Of a DNA stretch of 64,000 nucleotides, positions 41,547 to 50,674 are shown piece after piece. The first letter of the stretch is position 1. Each line of letters begins with the position of its first letter. The translations under genes and the position numbers were made by a program. Below the pieces are notes generated by a model. It was not told the DNA's origin and did not search any database. It saw only the letters and a program-made list of their open reading frames with translations. Source of the DNA: Streptomyces sp. NBC_01255 (GTDB taxonomy: Bacteria; Actinomycetota; Actinomycetes; Streptomycetales; Streptomycetaceae); assembly GCF_036226445.1 (NCBI RefSeq), contig NZ_CP108474.1, positions 2,046,001 through 2,110,000 of the forward strand, read 5' to 3'.

Positions 41547-42602
41547 CACGTAGTCGACGAGGCGGGTCAGGGAGTCCGGATCCATCGACGGCATGACGCC
41601 GTGACCCAGGTTGAAGACGTGCCCCTCCAGGCCCTTCGCGGCGGCGAGGATCTCGTCCGTCTTCGCCTCCACGACCTCGCGCGAGGCGAAGAGCACGGCC
41701 GGGTCCAGGTTGCCCTGGAGCGCCTTGCCGGGGCCGACGCGACGGGCGGCCTCGTCGAGCGGGACGCGCCAGTCGACGCCGACGACGTCCGCGCCCGCCT
41801 CGCCCATGAGGCCGAGCAGCTCGCCCGTACCCACGCCGAAGTGGATGCGCGGGACTCCGTAGCCGGCGACCGCGTCGAAGACCTTCACCGAGGCCGGCAT
41901 CACCGAGCGGCGGTAGTCGGCCGGGGCGAGGGCGCCCACCCAGGAGTCGAAGAGCTGGACGGCGGAGGCGCCGGCCTCGATCTGCACCTTGAGGAAGGCC
42001 GAGGTGATCTCGGCGAGGCGGTCGAGCAGGTCGGCCCAGAGCTGCGGGTCGCCGTACATCATCGCCTTGGTGCGCTCGTGGCTGCGCGACGGGCCGCCCT
42101 CGACGAGGTAGCTCGCGAGGGTGAAAGGCGCGCCCGCGAAGCCGATGAGCGGGGTCTCGCCCAGCTCGGCGGTGAGCATCCCGATGGCCTCGGTGACGTA
42201 GTGGACGTCCTCGGGGGTCAGGTCGCGCAGCCGGGCCAGGTCGGCGCGGGTGCGGATCGGCTCGGCGACGACCGGGCCGACGCCGGGCTTGATGTCGAGG
42301 TCGAGGCCGATGGCCTTGAGCGGGACGACGATGTCGCTGAAGTAGATGGCCGCGTCGACCTTGTGCCGGCGGACCGGCTGGAGCGTGATCTCGGTGACCA
42401 GCTCGGGGCGCATGCACGACTCGAGCATGGGGATGCCCTCGCGGACCTTCAGGTACTCGGGGAGGGAGCGCCCGGCCTGCCGCATGAACCAGACGGGGGT
42501 GTGCGGCACGGGCTCGCGCCGGCATGCCTTGAGGAACGCGGAGTCGTGCGTCCGCGACTGCTGCTTCGTCTGCTGGCCCTGCGGGCGGTCATTGGCACTC
42601 AC
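41526..42602 (-). CDS. hemE: Uroporphyrinogen decarboxylase
   Basis: A 358-residue enzyme that converts uroporphyrinogen III to coproporphyrinogen III in the cytoplasm. Family signatures are present: [16 protein letters not shown] (residues 37-53 region), SGG-type [16 protein letters not shown], and the C-terminal [15 protein letters not shown]. It supplies coproporphyrinogen for the HemG-HemQ branch encoded 4 kb away. The GTG at 42602 gives the usual family length; a longer frame has no family sequence. Divergent from the DUF3000 gene. Confidence 0.96.
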   Translation of the reverse strand: MSANDRPQGQQTKQQSRTHDSAFLKACRREPVPHTPVWFMRQAGRSLPEYLKVREGIPMLESCMRPELVTEITLQPVRRHKVDAAIYFSDIVVPLKAIGLDLDIKPGVGPVVAEPIRTRADLARLRDLTPEDVHYVTEAIGMLTAELGETPLIGFAGAPFTLASYLVEGGPSRSHERTKAMMYGDPQLWADLLDRLAEITSAFLKVQIEAGASAVQLFDSWVGALAPADYRRSVMPASVKVFDAVAGYGVPRIHFGVGTGELLGLMGEAGADVVGVDWRVPLDEAARRVGPGKALQGNLDPAVLFASREVVEAKTDEILAAAKGLEGHVFNLGHGVMPSMDPDSLTRLVDYVHTRTAV

Positions 42603-42693
42603 GCCCAGAATCTTCGCATGTGGCGGGAAGCCGCTCGTCCGGGCCGGGTGTCCCTCCCCGCACCGAGGCCCCGTTCCGCCTACTCTTCCCCGC

Positions 42694-43395
42694 ATGGCTG
42701 CGGCTCAGGGACATTTTTCCGATCATTCCGACGGCAAAAGAGGGACGGACGAGACAGCGGACAGTACGGAGACGAACCCGGTACCCGCCGCCTTCCGGCG
42801 TGCGGTGGAGGCGCTGCGATCGGCGCGACTGCGTTCCGAGATCGAGATCGACCCGACCAGGCCCCCGCAGCGCCTGGCCCCGTACGCGTACGCGGTGGAG
42901 GCGGCCGTCGTCGACGGCGAGGACGATCTCGCGGACGGACGGCTCGTGCTGCTGCACGATCCGGACGGCCACGAGGCATGGAAGGGGACGTTCCGGCTGG
43001 TGACGCTCGTCCGGGCGGAGCTGGAGCCGGAGATGGCGGCGGACCCGCTGCTCCCCGAGGTGTGCTGGTCCTGGCTGACCGGGGCCATGGAGGCACGCGG
43101 GCTCGCGTACGGGGAGGCGAGCGGGACCGTCACCATGGCGGGCTCGCACTATTTCGGCGGGCTCGCGGACCGGAGGCCGGCGACCCAGATCGAGATCCGG
43201 GCCTCCTGGACGCCGCGCGAGGGGCTCGGCGGGGTGCCGGACACGGGGGCGCACCTGGCGGCCTGGTGCGATCTGCTCTGCCAGATCGCGGGGCTGCCGC
43301 CCGCACCGGCCGAACCGGCGCCGGGGCCGACGGGGACGGTGTCGGGCGCGGGGGTCGTCTCGCTGCCCCAGCGGCGTGGCCCCCAGCAGGTGTAG
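42694..43395 (+). CDS. DUF3000 domain-containing protein
   Basis: A 233-residue soluble protein with the actinobacterial DUF3000 domain: [40 protein letters not shown] and [16 protein letters not shown]. Conserved between hemE and whiI in Streptomyces; no activity is known. Pro/Gly-rich tail. ATG at 42694. Confidence 0.85.
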   Translation: MAAAQGHFSDHSDGKRGTDETADSTETNPVPAAFRRAVEALRSARLRSEIEIDPTRPPQRLAPYAYAVEAAVVDGEDDLADGRLVLLHDPDGHEAWKGTFRLVTLVRAELEPEMAADPLLPEVCWSWLTGAMEARGLAYGEASGTVTMAGSHYFGGLADRRPATQIEIRASWTPREGLGGVPDTGAHLAAWCDLLCQIAGLPPAPAEPAPGPTGTVSGAGVVSLPQRRGPQQV

Positions 43396-43547
43396 GAGCC
43401 CTCGGGCGGGTTCTCCGGCGGGCCCTCTCCCGCGGGACGGGAGGGGGCTCGCGCGGGTCCTGGCGAGGGCGCGATCGGGGCTCGCGCGAGGCTCCGATCG
43501 GGGGTCCGCTCGTAGGATGATCGATCACGCGTCCGAATTGCCCTAAT

Positions 43548-43558
43548 TGTTACTCACC
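43548..43558 (+). promoter_or_regulatory. Candidate BldD box upstream of whiI
   Basis: TGTTA-c-TCACC resembles the BldD consensus AGTnA-(n)m-TCACc with one mismatch. It is 18 bases before the sigma-WhiG-type -35. BldD represses many sporulation genes during growth; the binding here is a prediction. Confidence 0.4.
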
Positions 43559-43575
43559 AAATCGTGATCTTTCCC

Positions 43576-43603
43576 TAAAGGAGGGGGGCCCAGCTGCCGA
43601 AGG
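43576..43603 (+). promoter_or_regulatory. Sigma-WhiG-type promoter of whiI
   Basis: TAAA at 43576-43579, 16 bases, then GCCGAAGG at 43596-43603. The consensus for sigma-WhiG (flagellar-type) promoters is TAAA-N15/16-GCCGATAA; six of eight -10 bases match. whiI of S. coelicolor is known to depend on sigma-WhiG. Transcription would start near 43610, leaving an untranslated leader of about 80 bases. Confidence 0.7.
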
Positions 43604-43692
43604 AGTCAGTGACCCCTTCAGCAGCACGGGTTCGCCCCCCGGCTTCATCCCCGAGCCGGCTCCGTCCCGCATCCTTCCCCCCAGGAGGCCTG

Positions 43693-44358
43693 GTGTCCGT
43701 TCTCCTCGAGCAGCCCGCAAGCCTGGTCGCCTACCGCCCGAACAAGCCGACGGCCATGGTCGTCGTGGCCGACCCGCGCGTCCGCTCCACCGTGACCCGC
43801 CACCTGTGGGCCCTCGGAGTACGCGACGTGATCGAGGCTTCTTCCATCGCGGAGGCACGTCCCCGCGTCGGCAATCCACGCGACATCTGCGTGGCCGACG
43901 TCCACCTGCCCGACGGCAGCGGCCTGACCCTGCTGTCCGAGACCCGCGCCGCGGGCTGGCCCAACGGCCTCGCCCTCTCGGCCGCCGATGACATCGGCGC
44001 CGTACGCAACGCCCTGGCGGGCGGCGTGAAGGGCTATGTCGTCACCGGTACCCGTACCAACATCGGTCACCCGACCCGGCCCGGAGCCGCACCCATCGGT
44101 TCCGCCGCCGCGCGTCTCGGCCACCGCCGCCCCCCGGGTGCCCCGAGCCACCCGGGCGGCTACCGCGAGCTCTCCGGCCGTGAGGTCGAGGTGCTCCGGC
44201 TCGTCGCGGAGGGCCAGTCGAACAAGGCGATCGGCGTCTCCATGGGCCTCTCCGCCCTCACCGTCAAGAGCCACCTCGCCCGCATCGCCCGCAAGCTGGG
44301 CACCGGCGACCGCGCCGGCATGGTCGCGGTGGCCCTTCGGACGGGCATCATCCACTGA
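43693..44358 (+). CDS. whiI: WhiI, atypical response regulator of sporulation
   Basis: A 221-residue orphan response regulator needed for sporulation septation in Streptomyces. Residues about 20-125 form a receiver-like domain: D27 and D69 are kept (VVVADPRV; CVADVHLPDGSG), but the normal acidic pair is reduced (AD). The phosphorylation pocket is therefore incomplete, as known for WhiI. A Pro/Gly/Arg linker follows, then a LuxR-type HTH at about 160-220 (LSGREVEVLRLVAEGQSNKAI, ALTVKSHLARIARKLG). GTG at 43693 with AGGAGG upstream. Context (hemE, DUF3000, RNase D, fadAB) matches the whiI region of S. coelicolor. It heterodimerises with BldM in known species. Confidence 0.88.
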   Translation: MSVLLEQPASLVAYRPNKPTAMVVVADPRVRSTVTRHLWALGVRDVIEASSIAEARPRVGNPRDICVADVHLPDGSGLTLLSETRAAGWPNGLALSAADDIGAVRNALAGGVKGYVVTGTRTNIGHPTRPGAAPIGSAAARLGHRRPPGAPSHPGGYRELSGREVEVLRLVAEGQSNKAIGVSMGLSALTVKSHLARIARKLGTGDRAGMVAVALRTGIIH

Positions 44359-44379
44359 CGGAAGGCCGGTGGAAAGCCC

Positions 44380-44413
44380 GCGCCTGTCGACGGAACGTTC
44401 CGTCGACAGGCGC
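44380..44413. terminator. 34-bp perfect palindrome between whiI and rnd
   Basis: Two 17-base arms with no spacer, centred on aacgtt and carrying two SalI-type gtcgac cores. It begins 22 bases after the whiI stop and ends 26 bases before the GTG of the RNase D gene. It may act as whiI terminator, but a loopless palindrome overlapping the next promoter could equally be a protein-binding site. Confidence 0.65.
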
Positions 44414-44439
44414 TTGCCGTTCACCGATACCCTTGACAG

Positions 44440-45723
44440 GTGACCGACGCCCAAGAGACCGCAGCAGACACAGCACTGCGCACCACCGGGGGCGGCCCCC
44501 CGGACGACGATGTCCCTGCGAATGGGCTTCCGATCCCGTTGCTGGAGCCCCGCGAGGGGGTTCCGCCCGTCGTCGAGACCGACGAGGCCCTCGCCGAGGT
44601 GATCGCCGCGTTCGCCGCCGGGACGGGCCCCGTGGCCGTCGACGCCGAGCGTGCCTCCGGCTACCGCTACGGGCAGCGCGCCTACCTCGTCCAGCTCCGT
44701 CGCGAGGGCGCGGGCACCGCGCTCATCGACCCCGTGGGCTGCCCCGACCTCTCGGGGCTCGGCGAGGCGCTCGCCGGGACCGAGTGGATCCTGCACGCCG
44801 CGACCCAGGACCTTCCGTGCCTGCGCGACATAGGCATGCTCCCCACCTCGCTCTTCGACACGGAGCTGGCCGGGCGGCTCGCGGGCTTCCCGCGCGTCGG
44901 CCTCGGCGCGATGGTCGAGTCCGTCCTCGGCTACGCCCTGGAGAAGGGCCACTCGGCCGTCGACTGGTCCACCCGCCCGCTGCCCGAGCCCTGGCTGCGG
45001 TACGCGGCGCTGGACGTCGAACTCCTCGTCGACCTGCGCGACGCGCTGGAGAAGGAGCTCGACCGGCAGGGGAAGCTGGAGTGGGCGCACCAGGAGTTCG
45101 ACGCGATCGCCGCCGCGCCGCCCGCCCCGCCGCGCAAGGACCCGTGGCGCCGCACCTCCGGCATGCACAAGGTGCGCCGGCGCCGCCAGATGGCGGTCGT
45201 ACGGGAGCTGTGGACGGCCCGTGACAAGGTCGCCCAGCGGCGGGACGTCTCCCCCGGCAAGGTGCTGAGCGACGCGGCGATCGTCGAGGCGGCGCTCGCG
45301 GTGCCGGTGAACGTGGCCGCGCTGACGGCGCTGCCCGGCTACGGCAACCGGATGGGCCGCCGCCAGCTGGAACAGTGGCAGGCGGCGGTGGACCGCGCCA
45401 GGGCCCTGCCGGAGAGCGAGCTCCCGCAGCCGGGCCAGCAGGTCGCGGGCCCGCCCCCGCCGCGCGCCTGGGCGGACAAGGACCCGGTCGCGGCGGCCCG
45501 CCTCTCGGCGGCCCGCGCCTCGGTCTCGGCCCTCGCGGAGGAGCTGAACCTCCCCCAGGAGAACCTGATCACCCCGGACACGGTCCGTCGGGTCTGCTGG
45601 GAGCCTCCGACCCCGGCGACCCCGGAGGCGGTGGCCACGGCCCTGGCGGGCTACGGCGCCCGCCCGTGGCAGGTCGAACTGGTGACCCCGCTCCTCCTGG
45701 AGGCGTTGTCGGCGACTGAGTGA
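44440..45723 (+). CDS. rnd: Ribonuclease D
   Basis: A 427-residue 3'-5' exoribonuclease. DEDDy catalytic residues: D68 and E70 (AVDAERAS), D124 (ATQDLPCL), Y188 and D192 (RYAALDVELL). An HRDC domain follows at about 235-310 (VVRELWTARDKVAQRRDVSPG). Acts on tRNA and other stable RNA 3' ends. GTG at 44440 lies 7 bases after a TACCCT -10-like box, so it is likely leaderless; the palindrome before it may be regulatory. Confidence 0.92.
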   Translation: MTDAQETAADTALRTTGGGPPDDDVPANGLPIPLLEPREGVPPVVETDEALAEVIAAFAAGTGPVAVDAERASGYRYGQRAYLVQLRREGAGTALIDPVGCPDLSGLGEALAGTEWILHAATQDLPCLRDIGMLPTSLFDTELAGRLAGFPRVGLGAMVESVLGYALEKGHSAVDWSTRPLPEPWLRYAALDVELLVDLRDALEKELDRQGKLEWAHQEFDAIAAAPPAPPRKDPWRRTSGMHKVRRRRQMAVVRELWTARDKVAQRRDVSPGKVLSDAAIVEAALAVPVNVAALTALPGYGNRMGRRQLEQWQAAVDRARALPESELPQPGQQVAGPPPPRAWADKDPVAAARLSAARASVSALAEELNLPQENLITPDTVRRVCWEPPTPATPEAVATALAGYGARPWQVELVTPLLLEALSATE

Positions 45724-45736
45724 CCCCGCTCCGAGA

Positions 45737-45766
45737 GAGCCCCCGGCCGCGTGCGGCCGGGGGCTC
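45737..45766. terminator. Strong hairpin between convergent rnd and hydrolase
   Basis: A perfect 14-bp stem gagcccccggccgc with its complement and a 2-base centre, starting 14 bases after the RNase D stop. Confidence 0.85.
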
Positions 45767-45777
45767 CGTCGTCACGG

Positions 45778-45810
45778 GGGACTCCTGCGGGACTCCTACG
45801 GGACTCCTAC
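45778..45810. repeat. Three tandem 11-bp repeats at the hydrolase 3' end
   Basis: gggactcctgc, gggactcctac and gggactcctac follow each other without gaps. The last copy includes the TAG stop of the minus-strand hydrolase. Cause unknown; slippage is likely. Confidence 0.85.
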
Positions 45811-46928
45811 GGGGCCGGGCTGAGGTTCCCGTCGGTGTCCATGTCGAAGACGCCCTGGGTCTTGCCGTCGACCTTGAGGTGCTTGAGCCAGTGCTTCGAG
45901 AGGTTGTGCACGTTCTTGTGCTGCATCTCCCACACCACCGAATGCCCCGCGCAGGCCAGTTTGACCATCAGCTTGTGCGGACCCGCGACGGCGTCGTAGA
46001 GCGAGGGGACCGAGAAGTTGAGTTCCGGGTTCGGGTTGGGCGGCGACGTGTTCACCTGGCGGTCGTACTCCCCGTACACGATCAGCACGGGCACGCCGCC
46101 GCCGAGCACCCCGCCCTGCGCCGCGGTGGTGTCGTTCCATCCCCACCGCGCGAAGTTCCTGATCCGGTTGAACCCCGTCGGGGGTCCCCATGTGCTGCCG
46201 ATCGGGTCGTTCGCCATGATCGCGTCCCATGCCACGTCGACGATGCCGGGCGCGCGCTGCCCCGCGCAGGGCGCCTCCGCTGCCCAGCCCGTATCGAATC
46301 CGCCCTTGCCGCCGATGAAGGTCGGAAAGCCCGACACCGGCAGCGTGGCCGGCGGGTTCGACGTTCCCAGGGGCGGGTAGATCGGCGCCAGCAGGAACAG
46401 GTTCGCCACCTTGTCGGGGTTGTTGACCGCGTACGGCCCCATGGTGAACGCGGCGGCGGACCAGCCGATGAACGCGACCTTGTCCACCTTGCACTCGGCG
46501 CGGATGAACTCGACGACGGTGTTCAGTTCGTCCCGGTCGCTGTTCGAGTTGGTCAGCTGGAACGGGTAGCTCGGCGGGCCCGGAACGAATCCCGGTGGCC
46601 TCGGCGTCAGCAGGGGCTGCTGGGCCGGGTTGACGTTGTGGGGGTCGTCCATCTTGGGACGCGGGGAGCGACCCGACCCCTGGAGGTCCATCATGAAGAC
46701 GTCGTAGCCGGCCTTCGCCAGCGCCTCGGCCCAGCTGTACGACTCGTGCTGGAGGTCGAAGCCGGCCAGCACCGGGACGCTCCGGCCGTGGAGCATGAGG
46801 ACCGGCGTACGCGGCCCGCTGTCGGACGTGTCGCGCCGCTCCCGTACGAAGAGCTTGACCGGGTCGCCCGCGTTGGCGGGGACGGTGGATGTGTGAGGGA
46901 CCTCGTGGTCGGTGGTGACGATCGGCAT
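45807..46928 (-). CDS. Alpha/beta hydrolase
   Basis: A 373-residue alpha/beta-hydrolase-fold protein. Nucleophile elbow GWSAAAF, acid YGEYDRQ and catalytic histidine GHSVVWE can be read in order. The oxyanion segment is VLMLHGRS. Long Pro-rich insertions (PPGFVPGPPSYPFQ; RPKMDDPHN) distinguish it. No clear signal peptide. The substrate is unknown; relatives are esterases or amide hydrolases. Start ATG at 46928. It is divergent from fadA, with a 306-base gap that holds the fadA promoter and no other gene. Confidence 0.85.
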   Translation of the reverse strand: MPIVTTDHEVPHTSTVPANAGDPVKLFVRERRDTSDSGPRTPVLMLHGRSVPVLAGFDLQHESYSWAEALAKAGYDVFMMDLQGSGRSPRPKMDDPHNVNPAQQPLLTPRPPGFVPGPPSYPFQLTNSNSDRDELNTVVEFIRAECKVDKVAFIGWSAAAFTMGPYAVNNPDKVANLFLLAPIYPPLGTSNPPATLPVSGFPTFIGGKGGFDTGWAAEAPCAGQRAPGIVDVAWDAIMANDPIGSTWGPPTGFNRIRNFARWGWNDTTAAQGGVLGGGVPVLIVYGEYDRQVNTSPPNPNPELNFSVPSLYDAVAGPHKLMVKLACAGHSVVWEMQHKNVHNLSKHWLKHLKVDGKTQGVFDMDTDGNLSPAP

Positions 46929-47157
46929 AGGAGTCCGTTCCGGCGCAGAGCCGGGGCCTCGTGCCCCGGCCGGGCCAGCCTCCGCCCGCCGGCGGGTGTC
47001 CGCGGCGCGACGCGGCCGCTGTCGTGGGCCATCGGGCTGCAGGACCCTTCGATCGGTCGGGCGTACGCGGGGGGCGCGCGGCCGTCCCGGCGGGATCCTC
47101 TCCGTGTGACCTTCGCCGCTTGCTCCCCAGGGGCTGGGCAGCCCGGTTACCCGCAAG

Positions 47158-47194
47158 TAGCATGGGGGAAGCAAGCGCACGCTTAGGCGTGCGC
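47158..47194 (+). promoter_or_regulatory. fadAB promoter -10 and leader hairpin
   Basis: TAGCAT at 47158-47163 is a -10 candidate. A perfect 8-bp hairpin gcgcacgc-ttag-gcgtgcgc follows at 47175-47194 in the leader. cgcttgct (47117-47124) and agcaagcg (47170-47177) form a wider inverted repeat around the promoter, a possible operator for a fatty-acid regulator. No -35 is clear. Confidence 0.4.
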
Positions 47195-47234
47195 GGCAGC
47201 AGCAGTGCCATTCCGCACCTGGAGGAGAGCCATC

Positions 47235-48449
47235 GTGCCTCGTAGCGTCAGGGACGTCGTCTTCGTCGACGGCGTCCGCACCCCGTTCGGCAAGGCGGGC
47301 CCGAAGGGCATCTACCACGAGACTCGCGCCGACGACCTCGTCGTCAAGGCCATCCGGGAGCTGCTGCGCCGCAACCCCGGCCTCGACCCCGCGAAGATCG
47401 ACGAGGTCGCCATCGCCGCGACCACGCAGATCGGTGACCAGGGCCTGACCCTCGGCCGTACGGCGGGCATCCTCGCCGGGCTGCCGCAGTCGGTGCCGGG
47501 CTACTCGATCGACCGCATGTGCGCCGGTGCCCTCACGGCCGTGACGAGCGTCGCCGGTTCGATCGCCTTCGGCGCGTACGACGCCGTCATCGCCGGTGGC
47601 GTCGAGCACATGGGCCGTCACCCCATGGGCGAGGGCGTCGACCCGAACCCGCGGTTCGTCAGCGAGAAGCTGGTCGACGAGTCCGCCCTGTTCATGGGCA
47701 TGACCGCCGAGAACCTGCACGACCGCTACCCGAGCATCACCAAGCAGCGCGCCGACGAGTACGCCGTGCGCTCGCAGGAGAAGGCCGCCAAGGCGTACGC
47801 CGACGGCAAGATCCAGCAGGACCTGGTGCCGATCTCGGTCCGCCGTACCGACGCCTCCACCGGTGAGACCGGCTGGGGCCTGGTCACCGCCGACGAGCCG
47901 ATGCGCCCGGGCACCACCCTGGAGTCGCTCGCCAACCTGAAGACGCCGTTCCGCGTCCACGGCAACGTGACCGCGGGCAACGCGGCCGGTCTCAACGACG
48001 GCGCGACCGCCTCGATCATCGCCTCCGAGGACTTCGCCCGCGAGCACGACCTCCCGGTCAAGATGCGCCTCGTCTCGTACGCCTTCGCCGGCGTCGAGCC
48101 CGAGGTCATGGGCTACGGCCCGATCCCGGCGACCGAGAAGGCCCTCGCCAAGGCCGGTCTGTCGATCGAGGACATCGACCTCTTCGAGGTCAACGAGGCC
48201 TTCGCGGTCCAGGTCCTCGCGTTCCTGGAGCACTACGGCATCGCCGACGACGACGCCCGCGTCAACCAGTACGGCGGCGCCATCGCCTACGGCCACCCGC
48301 TCGCCTCCTCCGGCGTCCGTCTGATGACGCAGCTGGCCCGCCAGTTCGAGGAGAACCCGCAGGTCCGCTACGGCCTCAACACCATGTGCGTCGGCTTCGG
48401 CATGGGCGCGACGGTCATCTGGGAAAACCCCCACTGGGAGGGCAAGTGA
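47235..48449 (+). CDS. fadA: Acetyl-CoA acyltransferase (beta-oxidation thiolase)
   Basis: A 404-residue thiolase. Catalytic C96 (IDRMCAGAL), the NEAFAVQ and YGHPLASSG motifs (His) and the second Cys in NTMCVGFGMG are intact. It cleaves 3-ketoacyl-CoA to acetyl-CoA in the last step of fatty-acid beta-oxidation. GTG at 47235 with GGAGGAGA upstream. The stop overlaps the fadB start as GTGA. Confidence 0.95.
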   Translation: MPRSVRDVVFVDGVRTPFGKAGPKGIYHETRADDLVVKAIRELLRRNPGLDPAKIDEVAIAATTQIGDQGLTLGRTAGILAGLPQSVPGYSIDRMCAGALTAVTSVAGSIAFGAYDAVIAGGVEHMGRHPMGEGVDPNPRFVSEKLVDESALFMGMTAENLHDRYPSITKQRADEYAVRSQEKAAKAYADGKIQQDLVPISVRRTDASTGETGWGLVTADEPMRPGTTLESLANLKTPFRVHGNVTAGNAAGLNDGATASIIASEDFAREHDLPVKMRLVSYAFAGVEPEVMGYGPIPATEKALAKAGLSIEDIDLFEVNEAFAVQVLAFLEHYGIADDDARVNQYGGAIAYGHPLASSGVRLMTQLARQFEENPQVRYGLNTMCVGFGMGATVIWENPHWEGK

Positions 48450-50584
48450 GCACCACCGCCGAGCTTCTGAAGGGCGCCGCCGCGCTCTTCCCCGACGAGG
48501 TCGTCACGAGCGCCCACGTACGGCACTTCGAACTCCCCGCCGGTGCGGGTCGGTTCGCGCTGATCACGCTGGACAACGGCTTCGACCACACCAAGCCGAC
48601 CACCTTCGGCCCGCAGTCGCTCGCCAACCTGAACACGGCGATCGACCAGGTCGAGGCCGAGGCCGCCAACGGTGAGATCACCGGCGTCGGCATCACCGGC
48701 AAGCCGTTCATCTTCGCCGTCGGCGCCGACCTCAAGGGCGTCGAGCTGCTGAAGAAGCACGACGAGGCCCTCGCCATCGGCAAGGGCGGCCACGACGTCT
48801 TCAAGCGTCTGTCCGCGCTGGCCGTGCCGACCTTCGCGTACTACAACGGCGCGGCCATGGGCGGCGGCGTCGAGGTCGGTCTGCACTGCACCTACCGCAC
48901 CGTGTCGAAGGCCCTGCCGGCCTTCTCGCTGCCCGAGGTCTTCCTCGGCCTGGTGCCCGGCTGGGGCGGCTGCGCGATCCTGCCGAACCTCATCGGTGCC
49001 GAGAAGGCCGTCTCGGTCGTCATCGAGAACTCGCTGAACCAGAACCGTCAGCTCAAGGGCAAGCAGGTCTTCGAGCTCGGCATCGCCGACGCGCTCTTCG
49101 AGGGCGCGGACTTCCTGGAGCAGTCGCTGATCTGGACGGCTTCCGTCCTGAACGGCTCCGTCACCGTCGAGCGCCCCGAGATCGACCGCGGCGAGGGCTG
49201 GGACCAGGCCGTCGCCAAGGGCCGTGCCATCGCCGACTCCAAGGTGCACGGCGCCGCCCCGGCCGCCTACCGCGCCCTCGACATCATCGAGGCCGCCAAG
49301 GACGGGGACCTGCAGAAGGGCTTCGACGCCGAGGACCAGGCCCTCGCGGACCTGATCATGGGCGGCGAGCTGCGCTCCGGCATCTACGCCTTCAACCTGG
49401 TGCAGAAGCGCGGCAAGCGCCCCGCCGGCGCCCCGGACAAGTCGCTGGCCCGCCCGGTCACCAAGGTCGGTGTCGTCGGCGCCGGTCTGATGGCGTCCCA
49501 GCTGGCCCTGCTCTTCCTGCGCCGCCTCGAGGTGCCGGTCGTCCTGACCGACATCGACCAGGAGCGCGTCGACAAGGGCGTGGGCTACGTCCACGCCGAG
49601 ATCGAGAAGCTGCTCGGCAAGGGCCGGATCAACCAGGACAAGGCCAACCGTCTCAAGGGCCTGGTCTCCGGTGTCCTGGACAAGGCCGCCGGCTTCGCGG
49701 ACGCGGACTTCATCATCGAGGCCGTGTTCGAGGAGATGTCCGTCAAGCAGAAGGTGTTCGCGGAGGTCGAGGCGGTCGCCCCGGCGCACGCGATCCTCGC
49801 CACCAACACCTCCTCACTGTCGGTCTCCGAGATGGCGTCGAAGCTCCAGCACCCGGAGCGCGTGGTCGGCTTCCACTTCTTCAACCCGGTCGCGATCCTC
49901 CCGCTCCTGGAGATCGTCCGCGGCGAGCAGACGGACGAGGCCTCCCTGGCCACCGCGTTCGGTGTCGCGAAGAAGCTGAAGAAGACCGCGGTCCTGACGA
50001 AGGACGCCCCGGCGTTCGTCGTGAACCGCATCCTCACCCGCTTCATGGGCGAGATCCAGAACGTCATCGACGAGGGCACCTCGGTCGAGACCGCGGAGAA
50101 GGCCATCGAGCCCCTCGGTCTGCCGATGTCCCCGCTGGTCCTCCTGGAGCTCGTCGGCCCGGCGATCGGTCTGCACGTCTCCGAGACCCTGAACCGCGCC
50201 TTCCCGGACCGCTTCACGGTCTCCCCCAACCTGAAGGCCGTCGTCGAGGCCGGCAAGCGCGGCTTCTACGTCTACAAGCCCGAGAACGGCTTCAAGCCGG
50301 AGCTCGACCCCGAGGTCGCCGCCCTCCTCGTCCAGGGCGACTCCGTCCTGACCGAGGAGCAGGTCCGCGACCGCGTCCTGGACGCGGTGGCGCAGGAGAT
50401 CGGCCTGATGCTGGAGGAGGGTGTCGTCGCCGAGGCGCAGGACATCGACCTCTGCCTGATCACGGGCGCGGGCTGGCCCTTCCACCTGGGCGGCATCACG
50501 CCGTACCTGGACCGTGAGGGCGTCTCCGAGCGCGTCAACGGCAAGCGTTTCCTGGCGCAGGGCGTGGCGAGCGTCCCGGCGTAA
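48446..50584 (+). CDS. fadB: Beta-oxidation multienzyme protein (enoyl-CoA hydratase / 3-hydroxyacyl-CoA dehydrogenase)
   Basis: A 712-residue bifunctional enzyme. Residues 1-300 are a crotonase domain (GNAAMGGGVEVGLH-type oxyanion loop, here YYNGAAMGGGVEVGLHC; SLPEVFLGLVPGWGG). From about 335 lies a 3-hydroxyacyl-CoA dehydrogenase: NAD fold VGVVGAGLMAS, catalytic HFFNPV, and two C-terminal dehydrogenase domains. It hydrates enoyl-CoA and oxidises the product, passing 3-ketoacyl-CoA to the FadA thiolase. GTG start overlapping the fadA stop shows strict coupling. Confidence 0.95.
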   Translation: MSTTAELLKGAAALFPDEVVTSAHVRHFELPAGAGRFALITLDNGFDHTKPTTFGPQSLANLNTAIDQVEAEAANGEITGVGITGKPFIFAVGADLKGVELLKKHDEALAIGKGGHDVFKRLSALAVPTFAYYNGAAMGGGVEVGLHCTYRTVSKALPAFSLPEVFLGLVPGWGGCAILPNLIGAEKAVSVVIENSLNQNRQLKGKQVFELGIADALFEGADFLEQSLIWTASVLNGSVTVERPEIDRGEGWDQAVAKGRAIADSKVHGAAPAAYRALDIIEAAKDGDLQKGFDAEDQALADLIMGGELRSGIYAFNLVQKRGKRPAGAPDKSLARPVTKVGVVGAGLMASQLALLFLRRLEVPVVLTDIDQERVDKGVGYVHAEIEKLLGKGRINQDKANRLKGLVSGVLDKAAGFADADFIIEAVFEEMSVKQKVFAEVEAVAPAHAILATNTSSLSVSEMASKLQHPERVVGFHFFNPVAILPLLEIVRGEQTDEASLATAFGVAKKLKKTAVLTKDAPAFVVNRILTRFMGEIQNVIDEGTSVETAEKAIEPLGLPMSPLVLLELVGPAIGLHVSETLNRAFPDRFTVSPNLKAVVEAGKRGFYVYKPENGFKPELDPEVAALLVQGDSVLTEEQVRDRVLDAVAQEIGLMLEEGVVAEAQDIDLCLITGAGWPFHLGGITPYLDREGVSERVNGKRFLAQGVASVPA

Positions 50585-50610
50585 CACCGGAGCTCACCCC
50601 CTCAGGGCGT

Positions 50611-50657
50611 ACGCGAACGGCCCCGGCACCTTCACCAGGTGCCGGGGCCGTTCGCGT
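50611..50657. terminator. Strong bidirectional hairpin after fadB
   Basis: A perfect 21-bp stem with a 5-base loop (tcacc), 26 bases past the fadB stop and 17 before the convergent gene's stop. Confidence 0.92.
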
Positions 50658-50674
50658 GTATCGAGGCGGGCGGG

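Noticed and set aside
45807..48434. An 875-codon frame covering the hydrolase and the antisense of fadA
   Set aside because: Only the part from ATG 46928 onward has hydrolase motifs; the rest is antisense to the thiolase.
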